Source: a bacterium HR40 (GTDB lineage: Bacteria; Pseudomonadota; Alphaproteobacteria; Geminicoccales; Geminicoccaceae). Taken from it: 64,000 nt of DNA. Shown in pieces: positions 28,541-37,176 of the stretch. The stretch's first letter is position 1, and each line of letters starts with the position of its first letter. The stretch lies in the NCBI GenBank assembly GCA_002898275.1, contig BEIQ01000006.1:1-64000 (forward strand), written 5' to 3'. Both the position numbers and the translations under genes were made by a program. The notes below the pieces were generated by a model, which saw only the letters and a program-made list of their open reading frames with translations, did not search any database and was not told the origin of the DNA.

Positions 28541-28630
28541 CTTGCCGCGCCATCTAGAGGCAGCCGATCCGGCTGGCAAGACCTGTCGGCGCGGGCTCGA
28601 CCGGCAAAAGAGGCGGCCCCGAGGGTGGCG

Positions 28631-28888
28631 TCAGTCGTCCTTCGTACGGAACTGGCGGAGCCGATCGGCCAGATGCTCGATGCTGCGGCCTACGGAACGC
28701 AGGGTCTCTTCCGCGACTTCCGCGCCCTGAGCGAGGGCGAGCTGCACCCTCTCCCGCACCACCCGGGCTTCCGCCCGCAGCTCCTCCACCCGTTTCTCAT
28801 CGACGTCGGGCAGCAGTTCCTCGATGCGCTGGCTGAGCTCTTCGAGGCGCTCGCGCAGTTTGGCAAGGACTTGCGACTCGCGGGCCAT
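28631..28888 (-). CDS. Small coiled-coil protein of unknown function
   Basis: 85 residues, highly charged and rich in Glu, Arg and Leu (LAKLRERLEELSQRIEELLP, then VEELRAEARVVRERVQLAL), predicted to be almost entirely helical coiled coil. No signal or membrane segment is seen. The start at 28888 follows GGGAGG at a six-base spacing, a strong site; a longer in-frame start at 28987 has none. It shares a divergent upstream region with ccoG. I do not recognise the family. Confidence 0.7.
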   Translation of the reverse strand: MARESQVLAKLRERLEELSQRIEELLPDVDEKRVEELRAEARVVRERVQLALAQGAEVAEETLRSVGRSIEHLADRLRQFRTKDD

Positions 28889-29020
28889 CGCTCGCCTCCC
28901 GGCAGCCACTTCGTTTCGGAGATCGGTACGGACGGCAAGGGGTTCAACCCCGAATCGCCGTGCGCCGAGACGTCGCGTTGTCGGCATATCGGCAAAGGCT
29001 CATATGCGACGCGGCGGGAA

Positions 29021-29034
29021 TTGAGCAGGATCAA
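29021..29034 (+). promoter_or_regulatory. FNR/FixK-type box upstream of ccoG
   Basis: TTGAG-CAGG-ATCAA matches the FNR/Anr/FixK consensus TTGAT-N4-ATCAA at nine of ten fixed positions. It ends 60 bases before the ccoG start, a normal distance for activation under low oxygen. ccoGHI genes are classic targets of such regulators. Confidence 0.75.
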
Positions 29035-29094
29035 GGTCATCCCTCGGCGCTCGCCCTACTCGCCGGACAGGGCCGTCGTTCAGGCAGGCACAGC

Positions 29095-30552
29095 ATGAAC
29101 GATACCATCGCCGTCGAAGAGGTGCTGTCGCGTCGCGAGCAACGCGGCTCGCCTCTCTACGCGGGACGCGTCCGGGTCTATCCGAAGGCCGTCCGGGGCA
29201 CCTTTCGGACCCTCAAATGGGTCGTGCTGATCGCGTTGCTCGGCATCTACTATATCACCCCGTGGATCCGCTGGGACCGCGGTCCGGGTCTGCCCGATCA
29301 GGCTGTCTTGGCCGACTTCGTCACGCGCCGCATATATTTCTTCGGCATCGAGATCTGGCCTCAGGAAATCTATTTCCTCACCGGGCTTCTGGTGCTCGGC
29401 GCTTTCGGACTGTTCCTCGTCACGTCCCTCTTCGGCCGAGTGTGGTGCGGATTCACCTGCCCGCAGACGGTCTGGACCGACCTGTTCATGTGGGTCGAGC
29501 GTTTGATCGAAGGGGACCGTGCCGAACGCATCCGGCTCGACAAGTCGCCATGGACGGCGCGCAAGGTCGCGCTCAAGACGATCAAGCACCTGACCTGGTT
29601 GCTCATCGCGATGGCTACCGGCGGTGCTTGGATCATGTACTTCAACGATGCCCCGACGGTGACAGTCGGCATCCTCACGGGTCAGGCTACCGTCACTCAA
29701 TATTTCTTCTTCGGACTGTTCACGACAACCACCTATCTCCTCGCCGGTATCGCCCGCGAGCAGGTCTGCGTCTACATGTGTCCCTGGCCGCGCATCCAGG
29801 GTTCGCTCGTCGACCAGGACACCCTCGCCGTCACTTACGAGCGCTGGCGCGGCGAGCCGCGCGGCCCGATCCGCAAGGGGCAGACCCAACGGGTCTTCGG
29901 CGACTGCATCGACTGCAAGCAGTGCGTGGCGGTCTGCCCCATGGGCATCGACATCCGCGATGGCTTTCAGCTCGAGTGCATCGGTTGTGCCCTCTGCATC
30001 GATGCCTGCAACGAGGTGATGGATCGCATCGGCCGCCCGCGCTGGCTGATCTCCTACGACAGCGAGCGCAACATCGAGCTGCGGGAACGGGGTCTTCCGC
30101 CCCAGATCCGGTTCGTGCGGCCGCGCACCGTCCTCTATGCCGGCGTGATCGCCGCCGTGGGCTCGCTCATGCTCGGGGTGCTGCTGTTGCGGGCCGATGC
30201 CGACTTCAATGTCTTGCACGACCGCAATCCCCTGTTCATCCAGCTGTCGGATGGCAGCATCCGCAACGGCTATACCGTCAAGATCATGAACAAGGCGCAC
30301 GAGCCCCGCACCTTCCGCCTGAGCCAAGAGGCTTTCCCCGAAGGCCGGCTCTCGCTCCCGGGCAGCGGCCGCGACGCCGCCTCGAGTGTCGAGCTCGCCG
30401 CCGTGCCCGACGGCGTGAGCGAGCACCGCGTCTTTCTGACCGTGCCACGAGACAAAGTGCGCGGCGGGCAGCGCGAGTTTCTCTTCGTCTTCACCGATTC
30501 CGCAACGGGTGCGCGCTTCGAGGCGCAGACGGTTTTCCGCGCACCGGAGTGA
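29095..30552 (+). CDS. ccoG: Cytochrome c oxidase accessory protein CcoG (FixG)
   Basis: 485 residues. Membrane spans occur at about 40-60, 85-110, 165-185, 195-215 and 345-365, with conserved cysteines in GFTCPQTVW and YMCPWPRIQG. A cytoplasmic two-cluster ferredoxin domain follows: CIDCKQCVAVCP and CIGCALCIDACN. A C-terminal immunoglobulin-like CcoG domain ends the protein. CcoG is a copper reductase needed to deliver Cu to cbb3 oxidase. The ATG at 29095 was chosen from alignment to the family start; the upstream frame crosses the FNR box. Confidence 0.96.
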   Translation: MNDTIAVEEVLSRREQRGSPLYAGRVRVYPKAVRGTFRTLKWVVLIALLGIYYITPWIRWDRGPGLPDQAVLADFVTRRIYFFGIEIWPQEIYFLTGLLVLGAFGLFLVTSLFGRVWCGFTCPQTVWTDLFMWVERLIEGDRAERIRLDKSPWTARKVALKTIKHLTWLLIAMATGGAWIMYFNDAPTVTVGILTGQATVTQYFFFGLFTTTTYLLAGIAREQVCVYMCPWPRIQGSLVDQDTLAVTYERWRGEPRGPIRKGQTQRVFGDCIDCKQCVAVCPMGIDIRDGFQLECIGCALCIDACNEVMDRIGRPRWLISYDSERNIELRERGLPPQIRFVRPRTVLYAGVIAAVGSLMLGVLLLRADADFNVLHDRNPLFIQLSDGSIRNGYTVKIMNKAHEPRTFRLSQEAFPEGRLSLPGSGRDAASSVELAAVPDGVSEHRVFLTVPRDKVRGGQREFLFVFTDSATGARFEAQTVFRAPE

Positions 30553-30558
30553 GGGACG

Positions 30559-31047
30559 ATGACCATGATGGCGCGACGGTCGACTTCCCGCTCGTGGATC
30601 CCCTTTCTGTTCGTCGCCGGCTTCCTCGTGGTACTGGTCGCCAACGCGGCGATGATCGGGGTCGGCATCGCCACCTGGCCCGGCCTGGTCACCGACCATG
30701 CCTACGAGCGCGGCCTCCAGTTCCAGCGCGAACTCGCGCGGGCGGAGGCGCAAAAGGCCCTCGGCTGGCAGATCGAATGGCAGGCGACAGGGGGAGCAGC
30801 GGGTGCCACCCTCGTTCTCGCTCTGCACGATCGCGAAGGCCGGCCGATCGACACGGCCGAGGTGCGCGCCTCCTTCGTGCGCCCGACCGCGGAGGGTCAC
30901 GATTTCGTCCTTTCCCTCGCACCGCGCGGCGAAGGTCGGTTCGAGGCGAGCTTCCGGCCGCCGTTGCCCGGCCTCTGGGACGTCGAGCTGGAGATTTGGC
31001 GCGGCGAGGATTCGTGGACGGAAAGGCGACGGTTGTTTCTGCGATGA
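30559..31047 (+). CDS. ccoH: FixH/CcoH family protein
   Basis: 162 residues with one N-terminal transmembrane helix (about 13-37, FLFVAGFLVVLVANAAMIGV) and a periplasmic FixH domain (GLQFQRELARAEAQKALGWQ, then a beta-rich end). CcoH is a stable assembly partner of cbb3 oxidase. It starts six bases after ccoG and overlaps ccoI by four bases (ATGA). Confidence 0.93.
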   Translation: MTMMARRSTSRSWIPFLFVAGFLVVLVANAAMIGVGIATWPGLVTDHAYERGLQFQRELARAEAQKALGWQIEWQATGGAAGATLVLALHDREGRPIDTAEVRASFVRPTAEGHDFVLSLAPRGEGRFEASFRPPLPGLWDVELEIWRGEDSWTERRRLFLR

Positions 31048-33254
31048 CGTCCAACTCCGCCGCGACCACCGGTACCGACCGTCTCGAGCCTGCCGTCGAC
31101 GTGAGCCCCTTCGTGCGCAGGGACGGCGAGGGGCGAAGCGAGCTCCATTTGGTGGTCGACGGGGTCCATTGCGGCAGCTGCGTCGCCCGCATCGAGCGCA
31201 CGCTCTTGCGTCAGCCGGACGTCGAGACGGCCCGGGTCAATCTCACCACGCGCCGGCTGCGCCTCGTCTGGCGGGGCGAAGCCGCGCGCGGCAACGAGCT
31301 CGTCCACCAGATCGCGCGGCTCGGCTATCGGGCGGTACCCTACGATCCCGAGACCCTCACCGCTGGCGACCGCGGGCGCGAGCAGGAGCTGTTGCGCTGT
31401 CTCGCGGTCGCCGGATTTGCCGCCGGCAATGTGATGCTGCTCGCGGTATCCGTATGGGCCGGACATGCCACCGCCATGGGCGAGGCGACCCGGGCCTTGT
31501 TCCACTGGTTCGAGGCGCTGATCGCGTTGCCCGCGATCGCTTATGCGGCGCGTCCCTTCTTCCGTTCCGCCCTCGCCGCCCTGCGCGCCGGCCACACCAA
31601 CATGGACGTGCCCATCTCGCTCGCGGTGATCATCGCGCCAGCGATGAGTCTCGTCGAGACGATGCGCAACGGGCCGCACGTCTATTTCGACAGCGCCATC
31701 ACCCTGCTCTTCTTCCTCTTGATCGGCCGTTATCTCGATCTCCGCGCGCGGGGTGCGGCCCGCTCGGCAGTCGAACACCTGCTCGCCCTGCGGGCGACTG
31801 CCGTCACCTTGGTGCGTCCCGACGGCACCACCCGCAGCGTGCGGCCGGAGGAACTCGAGGCAGGCCAGGAAGTGCTGGTGGCGGTCGGCGAACGGATCCC
31901 CGTCGATGGCACGGTGAGCTTCGGCACGAGCGAGGTCGACAGTTCCCCGGTCACCGGCGAGAGCGTGCCGCAACGGGTGGCCGAAGGGGATCGGGTATTC
32001 GCCGGGACGGTCAATCTCGCAGCCCCCATTCGGGTCCGCGTGCGCGCCGTGGGCGAGGACACGCTCCTTGCCGAGATCGTCCGTCTCGTCGAGCTCGCCG
32101 AACAGCGGCGCGGCCGCTTCGTCGCCTTGGCCGACCGCCTCGCCCGTTGGTACTCGCCTTTCGTCCATAGCCTCGCTGCTCTCACCTTTCTCGGCTGGTG
32201 GCTCGCTGGCGGCCAGCTGTGGCAGCAAGCCCTCCTCCACGCCGTGGCGGTGCTGATCGTCACCTGCCCCTGTGCCCTCGGTCTCGCCGTGCCGGCCGTG
32301 CAGGTCATCGCGAGCGGCCGACTGCTGCGCCAGGGCATCCTCCTCAAGAGCGCGACCGCCCTCGAGCGCTTCGCCGAAGTGGACACCGTGGTCTTGGACA
32401 AGACCGGGACCCTCACCGAGGGCCGCCCGGAGCCGCGACTCGAGGACTTGCCCGCCGAGCTGCTGCGCCAGGCCGCGGCTCTCGCTCGCGCATCCCGCCA
32501 TCCGCTCGCGCGCGCGCTCGCCAGCCGTTTTCCCGAGGTGCCGGTGGCAACGGATGTGGTCGAGGTCCCTGGATCCGGCCTGTCGCGCCGGACGCAGGCT
32601 GGCGAAGTCCGGCTCGGACGGCGCGAATTCGCGGGCGTCCGAGGGGGACCCGAGCCGGACGGGCCGGAGTTGTGGTTGTCCGTCCCCGGTCGGGAGCCGA
32701 TCCGCATCCCGTTTTGCGACCGCATTCGCGTCGACGCAGGCGAGGTGGTGTCGGCGCTCGCCGGACAGGGTCTCGAAGTGTGGTTGCTCTCCGGCGACCG
32801 GCCGGAGGTGGTGGAACGGGTGGCGAGGGCGGTAGGTATCGAGCGGTTCGCGGCATCCGTCGATCCCGCCGGCAAGGTGCGGGCGCTCGAGGAGCTGCGG
32901 GCGCGAGGGCGGCGGGTGCTGATGGTCGGCGACGGCCTGAACGACGCGCCGGCGCTCGCCGCCGCCCATGTGTCGCTGTCGCCGGCGAGCGCGATCGATA
33001 TCGCCCAGATCTCGGCCGACGCCATCTTCCAAGGCGACCGCCTGGGGCCGGTGCTCGAGGTGCTGAGCGTGGCGCGCCAGGCCCGTCGACTCGTGTTGCA
33101 GAACATCGCCATGTCGGTGCTCTACAATCTGTGCGCCGTGCCGCTCGCGGTTCTGGGCTACGTCACCCCGCTCGTGGCGGCGGTGGCGATGAGCTCGAGC
33201 TCGCTCGTCGTGGTGGGGAACAGTTTCCGTCTCGCCCGCCGGGCCCGACCCTGA
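31044..33254 (+). CDS. ccoI: Copper-transporting P1B-type ATPase CcoI (FixI)
   Basis: 736 residues. The N-terminal heavy-metal domain has VDGVHCGSCVARIE. Eight membrane helices follow, with the metal-binding CPC in TCPCALGLAVP. Catalytic motifs are TGES, the phosphorylated DKTGTLTEG, the SRHP-type nucleotide motif and GDGLNDAPAL. It exports or inserts Cu for cbb3 oxidase assembly. The start overlaps ccoH. The usual small partner ccoS is not found in the 50 bases that follow. Confidence 0.95.
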   Translation: MTSNSAATTGTDRLEPAVDVSPFVRRDGEGRSELHLVVDGVHCGSCVARIERTLLRQPDVETARVNLTTRRLRLVWRGEAARGNELVHQIARLGYRAVPYDPETLTAGDRGREQELLRCLAVAGFAAGNVMLLAVSVWAGHATAMGEATRALFHWFEALIALPAIAYAARPFFRSALAALRAGHTNMDVPISLAVIIAPAMSLVETMRNGPHVYFDSAITLLFFLLIGRYLDLRARGAARSAVEHLLALRATAVTLVRPDGTTRSVRPEELEAGQEVLVAVGERIPVDGTVSFGTSEVDSSPVTGESVPQRVAEGDRVFAGTVNLAAPIRVRVRAVGEDTLLAEIVRLVELAEQRRGRFVALADRLARWYSPFVHSLAALTFLGWWLAGGQLWQQALLHAVAVLIVTCPCALGLAVPAVQVIASGRLLRQGILLKSATALERFAEVDTVVLDKTGTLTEGRPEPRLEDLPAELLRQAAALARASRHPLARALASRFPEVPVATDVVEVPGSGLSRRTQAGEVRLGRREFAGVRGGPEPDGPELWLSVPGREPIRIPFCDRIRVDAGEVVSALAGQGLEVWLLSGDRPEVVERVARAVGIERFAASVDPAGKVRALEELRARGRRVLMVGDGLNDAPALAAAHVSLSPASAIDIAQISADAIFQGDRLGPVLEVLSVARQARRLVLQNIAMSVLYNLCAVPLAVLGYVTPLVAAVAMSSSSLVVVGNSFRLARRARP

Positions 33255-33304
33255 GGTTCGGCGCGCTACTGGAAAGCCGCCCTGGGCGCTTCAGATTCGC
33301 GACC

Positions 33305-34000
33305 ATGAGCAGGCGCGACGTGAGCCTTCCGCGAAGCGGGGACGTGCGCTCGTTCCTCGACGAGGTGCGGCGGATGCCGGTGCAGCCCGGTGGCCGCGCC
33401 GGCCGTGTCGTGTTCGCCATGGACGCGACCGCCTCGCGCGAACCGACCTGGGACCGGGCAGCCCGGGTGACCGGAGAAATGTTCCTCGAGGCTCAGCGGC
33501 TCGGCGGGCTCGAGGTGCAGCTCGTCTACTACCGCGGCTTCGACGAATGCCGGGCGAGCCGCTGGGTGGCGGAACCGCGCCGTCTGGTCGAACTCATGAC
33601 CCGGGTCACCTGTCGGGCTGGCCAGACCCAGATCCGCCGCGTGCTCCGTCACGCGCTCGCCGAGACGAGGCGGGAACGGGTGCATGCCTTGGTCTTCATC
33701 GGCGACTGCTGCGAGGAGGAGGTGGACGAACTCGGGGCGCTCGCCGGCGAGCTCGGCATCCACGGCGTACGGGCGTTCCTGTTCCAGGAGGGTGAGGATC
33801 CCGTGGCATCTCGCGCCTTCGCCGCCATCGCGCGGGCCACGGGCGGCGCTCATTGTCGCTTCGACGGTAGCGCCCCGAGCGAGCTGCGCGATCTGCTGCG
33901 GGCGGTAGCGGCCTATGCTGCGGGCGGTCTCGAGGCCCTCGAGGACCTCGCCGATCGCGCCTCGCCGACCGTGAGATTGATCGCGCGCCAGATCCGTTGA
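33305..34000 (+). CDS. VWA-domain-like protein
   Basis: 231 residues with a von Willebrand A-type fold: first strand VVFAMDATASREPTWD carrying a MIDAS-like DxTxS variant, QLVYYRGFDECRAS, a Thr in AGQTQIRRVL, and VFIGDCCEEEVDEL as the later strand. No signal peptide is evident, so a cytoplasmic role is likely. The ATG lies 50 bases after ccoI and only three bases ahead of a J-domain gene begins after its stop, so they probably act together. The function is unknown. Confidence 0.75.
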   Translation: MSRRDVSLPRSGDVRSFLDEVRRMPVQPGGRAGRVVFAMDATASREPTWDRAARVTGEMFLEAQRLGGLEVQLVYYRGFDECRASRWVAEPRRLVELMTRVTCRAGQTQIRRVLRHALAETRRERVHALVFIGDCCEEEVDELGALAGELGIHGVRAFLFQEGEDPVASRAFAAIARATGGAHCRFDGSAPSELRDLLRAVAAYAAGGLEALEDLADRASPTVRLIARQIR

Positions 34001-34003
34001 ACC

Positions 34004-34732
34004 ATGCTGCCTTGGCTGGTTGCCGGCGCACTGCTCCTCCTCGGAGCGCTCGTGCTGCTGCGCTGGCTCGCCACGGTCTCGCCATCCGATCTCGCCCAGG
34101 CGCTGCGGACTTTCGTCGCGGTGTTCAGCGCCCTCGCCTCGACCGGCCTCGTCTTCATGGGTCGCTTCGGCCTCGCCCTCGTCACCCTCGCCGCCACCGC
34201 CATGGCGGTGCGCGCGTTGCTGCGCGCCCGGCGCGGGGCGGATCCGATGCCGGAAGAGGACACCGCGGCAGCCGAGGAGAGCCGGGTCGAGACCGCCTTT
34301 TTCGACATGCGGCTCGATCGCCGCACCGGTCGTCTCGACGGCCGCGTGCTCTCCGGGCGCTTCGCGGGAACGTACTTGTCGTCCATGTCGGTCCCCGAGC
34401 TCCTCGAGCTGCGCGCCGAGATCGCGGACGATCCCGATTCCCTGGCACTGCTCGAGGCCTATCTCGACCGCCGCGAGCCCCTCTGGCGCACGCGCCGCCA
34501 GGAAAGCCGCAGTGGACGAGCCCCGGACGCCGATCCCGGCCACATGGACGAAGATACCGCCTATGCCATCCTCGGGCTCGAACCGGGCGCCGATGACGAG
34601 GCGATCCGCGAGGCCCACCGGCGCCTGATGGCCAAGCTCCATCCCGACCATGGCGGCTCGAACTTCCTCGCTACCCAGATCAACCGGGCGCGCGACGTGT
34701 TGCTCGGCCGCCGCCGCACCCGTCGCAACTGA
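34004..34732 (+). CDS. Membrane-anchored DnaJ-domain protein
   Basis: 242 residues. Two N-terminal hydrophobic segments (about 2-22 and 39-70) anchor it in the inner membrane. The last 60 residues form a J domain (DTAYAILGLEPGADDEAIRE) with the HPD motif in LHPDHGGSN, which stimulates the ATPase of DnaK-type chaperones. The arrangement resembles DjlA/Tim14-like co-chaperones common in alphaproteobacteria. The middle segment is unassigned. It starts three bases after the VWA-like gene. Confidence 0.85.
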   Translation: MLPWLVAGALLLLGALVLLRWLATVSPSDLAQALRTFVAVFSALASTGLVFMGRFGLALVTLAATAMAVRALLRARRGADPMPEEDTAAAEESRVETAFFDMRLDRRTGRLDGRVLSGRFAGTYLSSMSVPELLELRAEIADDPDSLALLEAYLDRREPLWRTRRQESRSGRAPDADPGHMDEDTAYAILGLEPGADDEAIREAHRRLMAKLHPDHGGSNFLATQINRARDVLLGRRRTRRN

Positions 34733-34784
34733 GCCTCGGAGTATGGAAGTGCAACTGCCGCAGGTCGGCGGCAGCGGTCGCCTG

Positions 34785-34813
34785 TTGCCTCGGGTTGCCC
34801 GCGCCGATTAATA
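34785..34813 (+). promoter_or_regulatory. Candidate sigma-70 promoter for galU
   Basis: TTGCCT (34785-34790), a 17-base spacer and TTAATA (34808-34813) form a plausible promoter 85 bases before the galU start. The surrounding leader has three AACATC repeats (34813, 34862, 34883) and a GTGACGG/CCGTCAC inverted repeat (34854-34882). This is a sequence match only. Confidence 0.4.
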
Positions 34814-34898
34814 ACATCTCCGGCACCGCGTGCCTGCCGTCCCGCGTGGCGTCGTGACGGCAACATCTCTGGCGTCCGTCACAACATCGGAACGATCC

Positions 34899-35765
34899 AT
34901 GGGTCGCATCCGCAAGGTGGTGTTCCCCATTGCCGGCCTCGGCACCCGCATGCTGCCGGCGACCAAAGTTCTTCCCAAGGAAATGCTCCCGGTGGTGGAC
35001 AAGCCGGTGGTGCAATATGCCGTCGAGGAGGCGGCAGCCGCCGGCTGCGAGCTCTTCGTGTTCGTGACCGGGCGCGGCAAGGCGCTGATCGAAGATCATT
35101 TCGATCGCGCTTTCGAACTCTTCGAAACCCTGCGGCGCAAGCAGCGAGAGGAGGATCTCGGCGAGCTCGAGCGTGCCATCCCTGCCGCCGGCAGCCTGGT
35201 CTACACGCGCCAGCAAGCGCCTCTCGGTCTCGGCCATGCGGTTTGGTGCGCCCGCCATATCGTCGGCGACGAGCCGTTCGCCGTGGTGCTGGTCGACGAT
35301 CTCATCCACGCCCGCGTGCCGTGCCTCAAGCAGCTGGTCGATGCCCACGCCGAAACCGGCGCCAACATCGTCGCGGTGATGGAGGTCCCGAAGGAACATA
35401 CCGACCGCTATGGCATCGTCGTGCCCGGGCGGGAGCGGGGTCGGCTCGTCGAGATCGAGGGTTTCGTCGAGAAGCCGAAGCCCGAAGAGGCTCCCTCCCG
35501 CCTCGCGGTGGTCGGACGCTACGTCCTCTCGGGTCGGATCTTCGAGCTCCTGGCCAAGACCAAGCCCGGATCGGGGGGCGAGATCCAGCTCACCGACGCG
35601 ATGGCGGCGCTGCTCGAGGAGCAGCCGTTCTTCGGTCTGCGCTTCGAGGGCCGGCGTTTCGACTGCGGCGACCGACTCGGCTATCTCGAGGCGGTCATCG
35701 CCTTCGCCCTCGAGCGGCCAGAACTGGCCGCCGGCCTGCACGCGGCCCTGCGCCGCTTTCTCTGA
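34899..35765 (+). CDS. galU: UTP-glucose-1-phosphate uridylyltransferase
   Basis: 288 residues, making UDP-glucose. The N-terminal nucleotide loop PIAGLGTRMLPATKVLPKEM, the substrate segment KPVVQYAVEEA, and VEIEGFVEKPKPEEAPS identify GalU rather than the thymidylyl enzyme RmlA. The start at 34899 fits the family N-terminus (MGRIRKVVFPIAG). It heads a three-gene set with ugd and a phosphohexomutase. Confidence 0.96.
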   Translation: MGRIRKVVFPIAGLGTRMLPATKVLPKEMLPVVDKPVVQYAVEEAAAAGCELFVFVTGRGKALIEDHFDRAFELFETLRRKQREEDLGELERAIPAAGSLVYTRQQAPLGLGHAVWCARHIVGDEPFAVVLVDDLIHARVPCLKQLVDAHAETGANIVAVMEVPKEHTDRYGIVVPGRERGRLVEIEGFVEKPKPEEAPSRLAVVGRYVLSGRIFELLAKTKPGSGGEIQLTDAMAALLEEQPFFGLRFEGRRFDCGDRLGYLEAVIAFALERPELAAGLHAALRRFL

Positions 35766-35805
35766 TGGCGACCGCTCCCTCGCGAGCCGTCGTGGAGGAT
35801 GACCC

Positions 35806-37176
35806 ATGCGCATCGCCATGATCGGGACGGGCTATGTCGGTCTCGTCTCCGGGGCCTGTTTCGCCGAGTTCGGGCTCGAGGTGGTCTGCGTCGACAAGGA
35901 CGAGGAGAAGATCCGCCGCATCGAAAGCGGCGACATGCCGATCTACGAACCGGGTCTCGATCAGCTGGTGGCTCGCAACCGGGCGGCCGGGCGGCTCACC
36001 TTTACGACCTCCACCGCCGAGGCGGTGAACGGCGCCGATGCGGTCTTCATTGCCGTGGGAACGCCCACTCGTCGCGGCGATGGGCATGCCGACCTCCGCT
36101 ATGTCTACGCGGCTGCCGCGGACATCGCCGCGAACCTGCGCGCGCCCACCCTCGTCGTCACCAAGTCGACGGTGCCGGTGGGCACCGGCCGCAGCCTGTT
36201 GCGCTTCTTCCGGCAGCAACGACCCGATCTCGAAATCGATGTCGCTTCCAATCCGGAATTCCTGCGCGAGGGCTCGGCCATCGACGATTTCATGCGCCCC
36301 GATCGCGTGGTCTGCGGTGTCGAGACCGAGCGGGCACGCGAGCTGCTCGGCGCCGCTTATCGCCCCCTCAACCTCATCGAGACGCCGATCCTCTTTACCG
36401 GCCTCGAGACGGCCGAACTCATCAAGTACGCCACCAACGCTTTCCTCGCCACCAAGATCACCTTCATCAACGAGCTCGCCGATCTGTGCGAGCGTGTCGG
36501 CGCCGACATCCAGCAGGTGGCAAAGGGCATGGGCCTCGATGGCCGCATCGGCCGAAAGTTCCTGCATGCGGGCCCGGGCTATGGCGGCTCCTGCTTTCCC
36601 AAGGACACGCTCGCCTTGCTGCGCACCGCCGAACAGCACGACACCCAGTTGCGGATCGTCGATACGGTGGTGCAGGTCAACGAAGCGCGCAAACGACGCA
36701 TGGTGCGCAAGATCGTCGACGCCTGCGGCGGCAGCGTGGCGGGACGGACGATCGCTGTCCTCGGCCTGACGTTCAAGCCCAACACCGACGACATGCGCGA
36801 GAGTCCGAGCCTGGTGATCGTTCCTGCCCTCCAGCACGAGGGCGCTCGGGTGCGGGCGTACGATCCGAAAGGGATGCGCGAAGCGGCGAAACTGTTGCCG
36901 GGGGTGGAGTTCGGTAGCGGCCCCTACGAGATCCTCGAGGGAGCCGATGCGATGGTGCTGATCACGGAGTGGAACGAGTTCCGCGGCCTCGACCTCAGAC
37001 GGGTGCGCCAGCTCATGCGCGAACCGCGGATCGTCGATCTGCGCAATGTCTTCGACCCCCTGCGGGTGGTCCGCGAGGGCTTCGCTTACACGAGCATCGG
37101 ACGGCCGGCGGTCGCACCGGGCATCGAGACGGTATTGCCGGCACCCGAGACAACTGCCGAAGAGAGGGATGCATGA
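35806..37176 (+). CDS. ugd: UDP-glucose 6-dehydrogenase
   Basis: 456 residues, oxidising UDP-glucose to UDP-glucuronate with two NAD+. An N-terminal Rossmann motif (AMIGTGYVGLVSGACFAE), the NPEFLREGSAIDDF segment, and the catalytic Cys at about residue 263 in GPGYGGSCFPKD are present; the C-terminal domain has LGLTFKPNTDDMRESPS. It overlaps the next gene by four bases (ATGA). The product feeds exopolysaccharide or LPS synthesis. Confidence 0.96.
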   Translation: MRIAMIGTGYVGLVSGACFAEFGLEVVCVDKDEEKIRRIESGDMPIYEPGLDQLVARNRAAGRLTFTTSTAEAVNGADAVFIAVGTPTRRGDGHADLRYVYAAAADIAANLRAPTLVVTKSTVPVGTGRSLLRFFRQQRPDLEIDVASNPEFLREGSAIDDFMRPDRVVCGVETERARELLGAAYRPLNLIETPILFTGLETAELIKYATNAFLATKITFINELADLCERVGADIQQVAKGMGLDGRIGRKFLHAGPGYGGSCFPKDTLALLRTAEQHDTQLRIVDTVVQVNEARKRRMVRKIVDACGGSVAGRTIAVLGLTFKPNTDDMRESPSLVIVPALQHEGARVRAYDPKGMREAAKLLPGVEFGSGPYEILEGADAMVLITEWNEFRGLDLRRVRQLMREPRIVDLRNVFDPLRVVREGFAYTSIGRPAVAPGIETVLPAPETTAEERDA

